From Leisingera sp. JC1 (GTDB taxonomy: Bacteria; Pseudomonadota; Alphaproteobacteria; Rhodobacterales; Rhodobacteraceae), in contig NZ_LYUZ01000013.1 in assembly GCF_001679925.1 (NCBI RefSeq), positions 79,640 to 120,426 on the forward strand: DNA of 40,787 nucleotides. Direction: 5' to 3'. Below the pieces are notes generated by a model. It was given only the letters and a program-made list of their open reading frames with translations. It made no database searches and was not told where the DNA came from. Below, piece after piece: positions 16,287-24,464 of the stretch. Made by a program: the position numbers and the translations under genes. Numbering within the stretch: the first letter of the stretch is position 1; the number at the start of each line of letters is the position of its first letter.

Positions 16287-17204
16287 ATGGAAGGAATGGG
16301 AGATATCCCGGTGGTCGTGGCGGTTGCCGAAACCCAGGGTTTTGCTGCGGCGGCGCGGCGGCTGGGAGTGACCAAGTCCGCGGTCAGCAAAAGGATTACC
16401 CAGATCGAGAAGCGGCTGGGGGCACAGTTGTTTCACCGCTCCACCCGCAAGGTCAGCCTGACCGAGGCAGGCGAGCATTTCTATGCCCATGCGGTCCGGG
16501 CGCAGGAAGCGGCGCAGGAAGCCGAGGACAGCGTGCTGGCGCTGCAGGAGGCGCCCAAGGGGCGCCTGAGGGTGAATGTGCCGATGGCCTTCGGGCGCTT
16601 GCATGTGGCTCCGCTGATTTCCGCCTTTCTAGAACGCTATCCCGGCGTATCGGTGGACATGGTGATGGACGACCGGGTGGCCGACCTGTTCGCCGGCGGA
16701 TTTGACCTGGCGCTGCGCGGCGGAACGCTGGCGGATTCCGCGCTGGTGGCCCGCAAGATTGCGCCATTGCACAATATTCTGGTTGCCGCCCCGGCATATC
16801 TGGAACGCCACGGCGTGCCGGAAACGGTCAGCGATCTGCGCCGTCACAACTGCCTGCAGTATTCGTACAGCAGGGATTTTCAGGAGTGGGTCTTCAACTG
16901 CGGCGGTGCGATGGAGACTTTCCGGCCCGGCGGCAGCTACAGCGTTAACAATGGCGAGGCACTGCGTGAAGCGATCCTGGGCGGCACAGGCATCGGCCGG
17001 CTGCCGACGTTCACCGCCGGGCAGGATCTGGCAGCCGGGCGGCTGGTGCGGGTGCTGCCGCACTGCAGCCTGCCATCGCAGACGCTCTACGCCATCTATC
17101 CTGAACGCCGGTATCTGCCTGAAAAGGTGCGTGTTTTCATTGATTTCATTCTGGAACGCCTTGGCGGCGGAATACCGCCCTGGGACCAGGGCACGCCGGA
17201 GTAA
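16287..17204 (+). CDS. LysR-family transcriptional regulator
   Basis: This 305-residue regulator has an N-terminal HTH (residues about 5-60, including FAAAARRLGVTKSAVSKRI) and an effector-binding domain. The VFNCGGAMETFRPGG region and the overall pattern match the DmlR/AaeR-like LysR group. The ATG at 16287 has AAGGA eleven bases upstream. It is divergent from the glutathionyl-hydroquinone reductase gene and likely responds to a quinone or electrophile; the inducer is unknown. Confidence 0.85.
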   Translation: MEGMGDIPVVVAVAETQGFAAAARRLGVTKSAVSKRITQIEKRLGAQLFHRSTRKVSLTEAGEHFYAHAVRAQEAAQEAEDSVLALQEAPKGRLRVNVPMAFGRLHVAPLISAFLERYPGVSVDMVMDDRVADLFAGGFDLALRGGTLADSALVARKIAPLHNILVAAPAYLERHGVPETVSDLRRHNCLQYSYSRDFQEWVFNCGGAMETFRPGGSYSVNNGEALREAILGGTGIGRLPTFTAGQDLAAGRLVRVLPHCSLPSQTLYAIYPERRYLPEKVRVFIDFILERLGGGIPPWDQGTPE

Positions 17205-17633
17205 AGGCCGCCGCTGGACTTTGTTGCGGCAATCGGGTTCTGAACGCAGGCTCATCGGCCCAGGCGAACCTCCCCCGCAGGCTTTGCGGCAGATATGCCA
17301 AGAGCAGTATCGCGGCTGAGCGCGGCGATGCGGATTTGGGTAGCCGCACCCTGGCACTCAAAGTCCCCGCCACGCGGGGTTGCCCGATTAGGCTAACGCA
17401 GGCTGCGCACATTGTTTGGGGCAGGCAGGATGACAGCTGGAACAGAAGTTCACTGCAGCCATTTACGAGTCCAGAAGCAGGAAAAAATGCCGACTACTAG
17501 AACCGGCACTTGGCCTGTTGCTGCTCAGCAGGGTGCTGCCCGAGCAGTGCGGCGGCGCTTACTGGCCGAACCTCTGAAATTTCCAGGGGGAAGCTCGCTG
17601 ACGTGGAAAAGTTTTGTCAGGCTGCCGACGGGT
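17205..17633. other. Gene-free interval
   Basis: These 429 bases separate the LysR gene from the convergent TetR gene. I see no gene, tRNA or clear terminator; the short open frames lack ribosome sites and recognisable sequence. Confidence 0.5.
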
Positions 17634-18308
17634 TTAACTGCCAGCCTTTGCCTGGAAAGCCTCCGCATGGCCGGGGAACAGTGTTTGAAGGAAGTTCAGC
17701 GTCTGCTCCAGCGCCCCTTCCCGGGTGTAGATGTGCGGGAACAAATGCAGCTTCTGCCAGTATCCGTCTGTCAGAGAGTCGATCCACCCGCCGGCCCTGT
17801 CCGCCTTCGCGGGATCCTCCGGTATTAGCTTGTGGCAGATCTCGGCAAGCATCTGAGACCTTTTTTCCTCAAACTCACCGGTGATCTCGGCATATTGCGG
17901 GACGAAATTCTGCTCCCCGAAGAAGGCAAACCAGATGGCGAGCGCGCTGGGATTGCAGATCTTGGGGCTGAAATCCGCCTCGATGATCTTGCGCAGCCGG
18001 GCTGCGGGGGCCTCGGGCGCCTTTTCCAGCGCCGCCTGCCAGTGCGCCTCATAAGTCTGGTACTGGTCCCGCAGCGCCTCGGTCAGGATGCCGGTCTTGG
18101 ACTTGAAATAGAAGACAGCAACGCCCTGCGACAGCCCGGCCTCGTTGGCCACGGTGGCCAGCGTCGTCTTGGCCAGCCCGTTGGCGACAACTGATTTCAG
18201 AGTCGCATCCAGAATCTGCCGCCGCCGCATGTCGGCGTTTTCCTTGCGTTCCTTGCGCGGCTTCTTGCCGCTGCCCTGCGATGCCACCATGAGAAATCCA
18301 AACTTCAA
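17634..18308 (-). CDS. TetR-family repressor, BetI-like
   Basis: This is a repressor of about 224 residues. Its N-terminal TetR HTH (MRRRQILDATLKSV to SQGVAVFYFKSK) closely resembles BetI, the choline/betaine repressor, and a helical ligand domain follows. The start is uncertain: TTG at 18308 has AAGGAGG just upstream and is used here; ATG 18290 and GTG 18326 are in frame but lack ribosome sites. A basic stretch (GKKPRKERKE) precedes the HTH. The palindrome TTGAGCGCTCAA lies 52 bp upstream, in the interval shared with the divergent four-gene operon, so it probably represses both itself and that operon. The same site recurs at the other promoters of the 18-34 kb cluster, which makes it the likely master regulator. 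Confidence 0.85.
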   Translation of the reverse strand: MKFGFLMVASQGSGKKPRKERKENADMRRRQILDATLKSVVANGLAKTTLATVANEAGLSQGVAVFYFKSKTGILTEALRDQYQTYEAHWQAALEKAPEAPAARLRKIIEADFSPKICNPSALAIWFAFFGEQNFVPQYAEITGEFEEKRSQMLAEICHKLIPEDPAKADRAGGWIDSLTDGYWQKLHLFPHIYTREGALEQTLNFLQTLFPGHAEAFQAKAGS

Positions 18309-18360
18309 TTTTCCTCCTTGTTCCACAATTCCCTGCGCCTGTCAGCCTCATTATTTTTAT

Positions 18361-18372
18361 TTGAGCGCTCAA
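18361..18372. promoter_or_regulatory. Operator TTGAGCGCTCAA, copy 1
   Basis: A perfect 12-bp palindrome lies between the TetR gene and the divergent FAD oxidoreductase operon. Identical copies are at 26548-26559 and 31957-31968. It is the likely TetR binding site for autoregulation and control of the 18440-24235 operon. Confidence 0.8.
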
Positions 18373-18439
18373 AAAAACTTTACGCGGAAAATCTTCTCTA
18401 CTAGGCTCCGGTCAGCAACAGCCGAACCTGGAGAACCTC

Positions 18440-20077
18440 ATGGGGCAGCACGACAGATATGACGCCATCGTGGCCGGCGCCGGGCATAACGGCCTGACAG
18501 CGGCCTGCTACTTGGCCAAGGCCGGCCTGAAGGTACTGGTGGTCGAAAAGAACGATTGGATCGGCGGCGCGGCAGTCAGCCGGTCGCTGCACGAGGGCTG
18601 GACCTATTCCAACTGCTCCTACGTCTGCTCGCTGCTGCGCCGCGAGATCGTCCGCGATCTGGAGCTGCCGAAATACGGGCTGCAGGTGATCCCCTACGAA
18701 GGAGGCGCCAGCTTCAGTCGCGACGGCGATTACTTTGCCTATATGTCGGACCATGACGCCCTGCGCCGCGAGATTTCCCGCCACAGCGCGCATGATGCCG
18801 ATGCCTATGACCGGTTCAGCCAGACGGTGATCCGCCAGTGCCGCTTCATCCGGCCGTTCCTGCTGCGCAACGCGCCGGACCCGACCTCGCTGAAGCCGCG
18901 CGACATCGGCGAGCTGCTGTTCCTGGTCAAGCAGGCGCACGGGCTGGGCAAGAAGGAGCTGGGCGAGACGCTGCGCTTCTGGTCGATGTCGATCGGCGAC
19001 TTCCTGGACGAGCATTTCGAAAGCGATCTGATCAAGGCGCATATCGCCGGAGCAGGCATCATCGGCACAGGGCTGGGCGTCTACTCCCCCGGCACCGCCT
19101 ATGTGCTGCTGCACCACTACATGGGTGATGTGGACGGCGCGATCGGCGCATGGGGTTTTGCCCGCGGCGGCATGGGGGCGATTTCCAACGCGCTGGGGGC
19201 CTGTTTCGAGGACGCAGGCGGCACCATCGTCACCGGCTCCGGCGTCGACCGCTTCCTGGTGGACAATGGCAAGGTGACCGGCGTGGCTCTGGACAACGGC
19301 GACGAATACCACGCGCCCATCGTCGCCTCCAACATGGATGTGAAACGCACCTTCCTGCAGCATACCGGCCAGCAGCATCTGCCCGGCGATTTCGTGAAGG
19401 CGGTCAAGCGGTTCAAGATCCGCGGCTCCTCGGGCAAGCTGAACATCGCGCTGGATGCCCTGCCCGAGTTCCCCGCCGCCCCCAAGGGCGCGCCCTTCCT
19501 GCGCGGCGATCTGCACTGCGCCGAAAGCCTGAACGAGCTGGAGCGCGCCTACGACGACTGGAAGGAGGGACGCTGGTCGTCCAATCCCTATTTCGACATG
19601 CTGATCCCCAGCCAGATCGATCCGACCATGGCACCGCCGGGCAAGCACATGATGACCGTCTTTGTGCAATACGCGCCCTATGACCTGGAGGTCGGTGGCG
19701 TGCGCGCGGGCACCAACTGGAACGGCCAGACCCGCGGCGCCTTTGCCGACTGCGTCTTCGACAAGCTGGAGCAGGCCTGCCCCGACATCCGCAGCAAGAC
19801 CGTGCATGCCGAGGTCCGCACCCCCTGGGACATCGAGCAGGAAGTGGGCTTGACCGAAGGCAACATCTTCCAGGGCGAGCTGACTTTTGACCAGCTGCTC
19901 TTCAACCGCCCCGTGCCGGGCTACGCGCAATACGACACCCCCATCAACGGCATGTATATCGTCGGCTCCTCGGCCCATCCGGGCGGCGGGGTGATGGCGG
20001 CACCGGGTGCGAATGCCGCCCGGGAAATCCTGCGCAATATCGGCCGCGGCGGCGCCATGACCGGCTATGCGGCCTGA
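18440..20077 (+). CDS. FAD-dependent oxidoreductase, phytoene-dehydrogenase-like (COG1233), copy 1
   Basis: This 545-residue flavoprotein has an N-terminal dinucleotide-binding motif (VAGAGHNGLTAACYL, Gly13-x-Gly15-x-x-Gly18) and the C-terminal FAD motif region MYIVGSSAHPGGGVMAAPG. It belongs to the phytoene desaturase/PYROXD2-like amine-oxidase superfamily. The reaction is unknown; in this context I infer dehydrogenation of an amine or alkyl chain of the imported compound. The ATG at 18440 has GGAG seven bases upstream. It is the first gene of a four-gene operon and is followed after 10 bp by a second member of the same superfamily. Confidence 0.85.
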   Translation: MGQHDRYDAIVAGAGHNGLTAACYLAKAGLKVLVVEKNDWIGGAAVSRSLHEGWTYSNCSYVCSLLRREIVRDLELPKYGLQVIPYEGGASFSRDGDYFAYMSDHDALRREISRHSAHDADAYDRFSQTVIRQCRFIRPFLLRNAPDPTSLKPRDIGELLFLVKQAHGLGKKELGETLRFWSMSIGDFLDEHFESDLIKAHIAGAGIIGTGLGVYSPGTAYVLLHHYMGDVDGAIGAWGFARGGMGAISNALGACFEDAGGTIVTGSGVDRFLVDNGKVTGVALDNGDEYHAPIVASNMDVKRTFLQHTGQQHLPGDFVKAVKRFKIRGSSGKLNIALDALPEFPAAPKGAPFLRGDLHCAESLNELERAYDDWKEGRWSSNPYFDMLIPSQIDPTMAPPGKHMMTVFVQYAPYDLEVGGVRAGTNWNGQTRGAFADCVFDKLEQACPDIRSKTVHAEVRTPWDIEQEVGLTEGNIFQGELTFDQLLFNRPVPGYAQYDTPINGMYIVGSSAHPGGGVMAAPGANAAREILRNIGRGGAMTGYAA

Positions 20078-20087
20078 GGACCAGAAG

Positions 20088-21659
20088 ATGACCACACCAA
20101 CCTACGACGCAATTGTCATCGGCGCGGGCCACAACGGGCTTGCCGCTGCGGCAACACTGGCCCGCAAGGGCAAATCCGTCTGCGTGATCGAGAAGAACGC
20201 AACCGCCGGCGGCATGGCCCGCAACACCACGCTTGCAAACGGGGTACAGGCGCCGGAAATCGCGCATCTGCTGTATAATCTGCACCCCAAGGTGAAGAAG
20301 GAACTGGGCATTGGCTCCGCCCGCGCACCGCTGCAGGTGCGCGACCTGCCGGCGGTTTCGCTGTCGGAGACCGGCAACCATGCGGTGATCCGCAACGGCA
20401 AGGCAGAACTGGCAGACGGACGGCCCCACCCGGAAGCCGCGCCCTTTGCCGAACTGATGCGCCGCCTGACGCTGTTTGCCGGGCTGCTGGGGCAGCTTTC
20501 CACAATATCCCCGCCCTCGCTTGACGGCGGCCTCACCAGCCTCGGCGCACTCACGGAGCTTGCCGGGCTGGCCAAGCTGGGGCTGGATCTGAAACGGATG
20601 GGCAAGAAGGACATGCGCGAATTTCTCCGCGTGCTCCTGTCCAACGCCTATGACCTGATCCTGGACGATCTTGAGGACGGACCGCTGGCCGGTGCACTGG
20701 CAGCGGATGCGGTGCGCGGCGCCTATGCCGGGCCGCGCTCACCCGGAACCGTGTTCACCCTGATGTACCGCCTGGGCCAGGGCGGCGGCGCGCAGTTGCC
20801 GATCGGCGGCATGGGCGCGGTTGCGGCTGCATTTGAGGCCGCAGCCCGTGCGGCCGGGGCTGAAATCCGCACCGGCACCGGCGTGGCCCGGGTCCGGGTT
20901 GAAAACGACCGCGCAGCGGGCGTGGTGCTGGAGGACGGCACCGAGCTGTCTGCCCGGGCTGTTCTGAGCAACACCGGACCGATGCCCGCGATGATGCTGG
21001 CAGGCGCCGGGCACTACGACGTGGAAGCAGTGCGGCGGATGCGCAACCAGCGCTGCAAGGGCGCCGCCGCCAAGGTGAACCTGGTTCTGAGCACTGCGCC
21101 CGTGTTCACCGGCCTCAGCCCCGAGCTGATGGCGGGCCGGCTGCTGATCGCCCCCAGCGCCACCTATGCCGAACGCGCGTTCAACCCGGCGAAATACGGG
21201 GAGATGCCCAAGAACCCGGTGATCGAAGCCGTCATCCCGAGCCTGACCGATCCGGCGCTGGCCCGCGGCGGTCAGCATGTGCTGTCGGCGGTGGTCAGCT
21301 CCGTTCCCTACGCGCTGGAGGGCGGCTGGGATGAGGCAGCCCGCGAAAAACTTAAAGCCATCACGCTCGAAACGCTTGAGAACTACGCCCCCGGAATCAG
21401 CGCGCTGGTCACGGAATGCCAAGTGCTCAGCCCTGCCTGCATCGAAGCTCGGACAGGCGCGCCGGGCGGCCATTGGCACCATGCGGAGATGGGCGTTGAC
21501 CAGATCCTCACCGTGCGGCCTGCCAACGGCATGGCGCATTACCGCTTCGGCCCCGAGGGCTATTATCTTTGCGGCGCGGGCGCTCATCCCGGCGGCGACG
21601 TGACCGGGCTGGCCGGCCGCAACAGCGCGCTGCAGCTTCTGAAAGACGGGGTTCTCTGA
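20088..21659 (+). CDS. FAD-dependent oxidoreductase, phytoene-dehydrogenase-like (COG1233), copy 2
   Basis: This 523-residue flavoprotein is of the same superfamily as its upstream neighbour, with VIGAGHNGLAAAATLARKG at the N-terminus and YYLCGAGAHPGGDVTGLAG at the C-terminus. The two proteins share layout but differ strongly in the middle, so they look like old paralogues that could form a heterodimer or act in sequence. The ATG at 20088 is used (GAGG twelve bases upstream); a start at 20067 would overlap the previous gene. Its TGA overlaps the next start as TGATG (21657-21661), so translation is coupled. Confidence 0.85.
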   Translation: MTTPTYDAIVIGAGHNGLAAAATLARKGKSVCVIEKNATAGGMARNTTLANGVQAPEIAHLLYNLHPKVKKELGIGSARAPLQVRDLPAVSLSETGNHAVIRNGKAELADGRPHPEAAPFAELMRRLTLFAGLLGQLSTISPPSLDGGLTSLGALTELAGLAKLGLDLKRMGKKDMREFLRVLLSNAYDLILDDLEDGPLAGALAADAVRGAYAGPRSPGTVFTLMYRLGQGGGAQLPIGGMGAVAAAFEAAARAAGAEIRTGTGVARVRVENDRAAGVVLEDGTELSARAVLSNTGPMPAMMLAGAGHYDVEAVRRMRNQRCKGAAAKVNLVLSTAPVFTGLSPELMAGRLLIAPSATYAERAFNPAKYGEMPKNPVIEAVIPSLTDPALARGGQHVLSAVVSSVPYALEGGWDEAAREKLKAITLETLENYAPGISALVTECQVLSPACIEARTGAPGGHWHHAEMGVDQILTVRPANGMAHYRFGPEGYYLCGAGAHPGGDVTGLAGRNSALQLLKDGVL

Positions 21660-22837
21660 TGACCAAACATGTTCCCATCGGCCTGATCGAAACCCCGTTC
21701 CAGTCGCGGCTGGACACGCACAGCACCGCCAAGAGCTGGACCAACTGGGCCGGCTATGCCTCGGCTGCGATGCTGGACACGGTGGAATTCGAATATTTCG
21801 CCATCCGCAACCAGACCACGCTGTTCGACATCTCGCCGATGCACAAATACCGCATCACCGGGCCGGACGCGCTGCGGGTGGTGAACCGGCTGGTGACCCG
21901 CGACGCTGCCAAGCTGCGCGACGGGCGGGTCGGCTATGCCCTGTGGTGCGACGAAGAAGGCATGGTGATCGACGACGGCACCCTGTTCCGCTTTTCCGAG
22001 ACGGACTTCCGCCTGTGCTGCCAGGAACCGATGTACACTTGGCTGCTCGATACCGCCTGGGGCTTTGACGCGGAAATCACCGATGAAAGCCACGATATCG
22101 CGGCGCTGTCGCTGCAGGGGCCGACCTCCTTCTCGCTGATGCAGGACGCGGGCCTGCAGGCCGTCGCGGAGATGAAGCCCTTTGACTGGCGCGAGATCGA
22201 GCCGGATCTCTGGGTTTCGCGCACCGGCTTCACCGGCGACCTCGGTTATGAGCTTTGGGTGCCGAACGGCAAGGCGCTGGAGCTGTGGGACCGGCTGTGG
22301 GCCAAGGGCGGCCACTGGGGCCTGAAGGCGATCGGCTTCGACGCCCTCAACATATGCCGGATCGAGGCCGGGTTCATCGCCGCGGGCTTCGACTTCCAGC
22401 CGGTTCACACGGCCATGCGGCTGGGCCGCGGCCGCAGCCCGCTGGAACTGGGGTTCGGCAAGATGGTCGATTTCACCAAGGGCCATTTCAACGGCCGCCG
22501 GGCGCTGCTGGACCAGCAGAAGAACGGCCTGCGCTACCACCTGCGCAAGATCGAGATCGGCGGCTTCAAACCGGCGGACGGCGCGCTGATCTACCACAAG
22601 AAGAAGAAAGAGGTGGGGCATGTGACCTCGGGCGTCTGGTCCCCGACCACCAAGCGCAACATCGCGCTGGCCGAGTTCAAGGCGCCCTTCGGCGACGGCA
22701 TCACCGATGACCTGTGGGCCGAAATCTATGTCAACGAGGAAGGCCAATGGAACAAGCGGCTGGTGCCGGTCACCATTGAAGACAAGCCCTTCTTCATCAA
22801 CAGCCGCGCGCGGACGACCCCGCCGCGCCCGTTCTGA
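21659..22837 (+). CDS. GcvT-family aminomethyltransferase (folate-dependent)
   Basis: This 392-residue protein belongs to the T-protein/DmdA/sarcosine-oxidase-tail family, which passes one-carbon units from N- or S-methyl substrates to tetrahydrofolate. Seen: TLFDISPMHKYRITGPDA (55-72), the MVIDDGTLFR loop (102-111) with the family's acidic residue pair, GFTGDLGYELW and a C-terminal barrel domain with TSGVWSPT. It is not DmdA by sequence. In this operon it could collect methyl or formaldehyde-level carbon released during demethylation. The start is fixed by the TGATG overlap with the previous gene; an apparent longer frame from 21569 runs inside that gene. Confidence 0.85.
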   Translation: MTKHVPIGLIETPFQSRLDTHSTAKSWTNWAGYASAAMLDTVEFEYFAIRNQTTLFDISPMHKYRITGPDALRVVNRLVTRDAAKLRDGRVGYALWCDEEGMVIDDGTLFRFSETDFRLCCQEPMYTWLLDTAWGFDAEITDESHDIAALSLQGPTSFSLMQDAGLQAVAEMKPFDWREIEPDLWVSRTGFTGDLGYELWVPNGKALELWDRLWAKGGHWGLKAIGFDALNICRIEAGFIAAGFDFQPVHTAMRLGRGRSPLELGFGKMVDFTKGHFNGRRALLDQQKNGLRYHLRKIEIGGFKPADGALIYHKKKKEVGHVTSGVWSPTTKRNIALAEFKAPFGDGITDDLWAEIYVNEEGQWNKRLVPVTIEDKPFFINSRARTTPPRPF

Positions 22838-22855
22838 ACCGGATCAGGTGCTTTA

Positions 22856-24235
22856 ATGACCAAGATGAAACCGAACACGTTTGCAAACGAACCCAGCCCG
22901 GAAAAGCTGCATGAGTGGGACCGCACCCACCAGCTGCATCCCTGGATGGCGATGGATGACTGGCGCGGCTATGACAACATGCTGGTGGAGACCGCTGAGG
23001 GCATCCACATGTGGGACAGCGCAGGCAAGCGCTATATCGACGGCCCCGGCGGCATGTGGTGCACCCAGATCGGCTATGGCCGCCAGGAGATGGCCGACGC
23101 CATCGCCGCGCAGGTGATGAAGCTGCCCTATACCTCCCCCTTCACCAACACCACCGAGCCCTCGGCGGTGCTGGCCCGCAAGATCGCGGACATGGCGCCG
23201 GGCGATTTGAACAACGTCTTCTTCACCACCGGCGGTTCAACCGCGGTGGATACCGCGCTGCGCACCATGCAGTACATGAACAACCGCCGCGGCGAGCCGC
23301 AGAAAAAGACGATCATCGCCCGCGAGAAGGGCTACCACGGCTCCACCTACCTGGCCCATTCGGTGACCGGCAAGGAGCGCGACAAGAGCCATTTCGATTT
23401 CGAAACCCGGCTGGTGCATTTCCTGCCCGACGTGAACCCCTACCGCCGCCCCGCCGGGATGAGCGTCGAGGACTGGTGCGATGCCAAGGTCGCGGATCTG
23501 GAAAACGCCATCGCGGAAATCGGCGCGGACAAGATCGGCGCTTTCATCGCCGAACCGATCCTGTCCTCCGGCGGGGTCATCGTGCCCGCGCCCGGCTACC
23601 ACAAGCGCACCTGGGAGCTGTGCCGCGCAAATGACATCCTCTACATCTCTGATGAGGTGGTGACAGGCTTTGGCCGCCTCGGCCACTGGTTCGCGTCCGA
23701 GGAGGTCTTTGGCATCCAGCCCGACATGATCACCTGCGCCAAGGGCCTGACTTCCGGTTACCTGCCGCTGGGGGCCTGCATCATCTCCGACAGGGTGATG
23801 GAGCAGATGAGCCATCTGGGCACCCCCTCTTCCTTCACCAACGGTTACACTTATTCGGGCCATCCGGTGTCCTGCGTCGCGGCGCTGAAGAACATCGAGA
23901 TCATCGAGCGCGAGGGCATTCTTGAGCATGTCCGTGCCGTCACCCCGCATTTCCAGGCGCGCCTGCGCGATCTGATGAGATTCGATATTGTTGGTGACGC
24001 ACGCGGCGAGGGGCTGCTGGGCTGCATCGAATGCCAGGCAGAGGATCTGGAGGCCGAACGCAGGCTCGGTTCAATGATTGATGATGCCTGCGAGGAGATG
24101 GGCCTGATCGTGCGCCCACTGATCAACATGGCGGTGTTTTCGCCGCCGCTGATCATCACCCTGGACCAAATCGACGAGATGTTCGACATCCTGGAGCGTG
24201 CCATCCAGCAGGTTGAGGCGCAGCTGGCAGCCTGA
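22856..24235 (+). CDS. Class III pyridoxal-phosphate aminotransferase
   Basis: This 459-residue fold-type I aminotransferase has PLP lysine Lys296 in CAKGLTSGYLPLGA and the pyridine-nitrogen Asp266 in ISDEVVTGFGR. The GGSTAVDTALR segment (127-137) replaces the more common GGSEANE. Class III enzymes act mostly on omega-amino groups (beta-alanine, GABA, taurine, diamines) with pyruvate or 2-oxoglutarate. Its place at the end of the operon suggests the pathway yields a primary amine that is deaminated here to a semialdehyde. Gap to the previous gene is 18 bp; a strong terminator follows at 24279. Confidence 0.88.
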   Translation: MTKMKPNTFANEPSPEKLHEWDRTHQLHPWMAMDDWRGYDNMLVETAEGIHMWDSAGKRYIDGPGGMWCTQIGYGRQEMADAIAAQVMKLPYTSPFTNTTEPSAVLARKIADMAPGDLNNVFFTTGGSTAVDTALRTMQYMNNRRGEPQKKTIIAREKGYHGSTYLAHSVTGKERDKSHFDFETRLVHFLPDVNPYRRPAGMSVEDWCDAKVADLENAIAEIGADKIGAFIAEPILSSGGVIVPAPGYHKRTWELCRANDILYISDEVVTGFGRLGHWFASEEVFGIQPDMITCAKGLTSGYLPLGACIISDRVMEQMSHLGTPSSFTNGYTYSGHPVSCVAALKNIEIIEREGILEHVRAVTPHFQARLRDLMRFDIVGDARGEGLLGCIECQAEDLEAERRLGSMIDDACEEMGLIVRPLINMAVFSPPLIITLDQIDEMFDILERAIQQVEAQLAA

Positions 24236-24278
24236 AGCGGACCCGGGTGGCACAGGTTCCCGTCACCCCTCCCGAACT

Positions 24279-24317
24279 GGCGGGCGCAAACGGTGGTCCC
24301 GGCGCCCGCCCTTTTTG
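24279..24317 (+). terminator. Rho-independent terminator of the four-gene operon
   Basis: GGCGGGCGC (24279-24287) pairs perfectly with GCGCCCGCC (24302-24310) around a 14-base loop, followed by CTTTTTGTT. It lies 44 bp past the aminotransferase stop. Confidence 0.85.
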
Positions 24318-24464
24318 TTCCCGGCGCTGCCCCGCCGCCGGGCATGGGGCCATCCTCGCACTCCGCAGTCCAATTGGCGCGCCACTCTTCTCCCAGTTAC
24401 CTACGGAAAATCCCCAGTTCCGAGGCCACTGCCGCGAAACCGGAACCTTATGAAGTAAGCCCCC

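Noticed and set aside
18401-20095. Minus-strand open frame of 564 codons opposite the first FAD gene
   Set aside because: It is the mirror frame of a GC-rich coding region; the plus-strand protein has clear FAD motifs while the mirror product has none.
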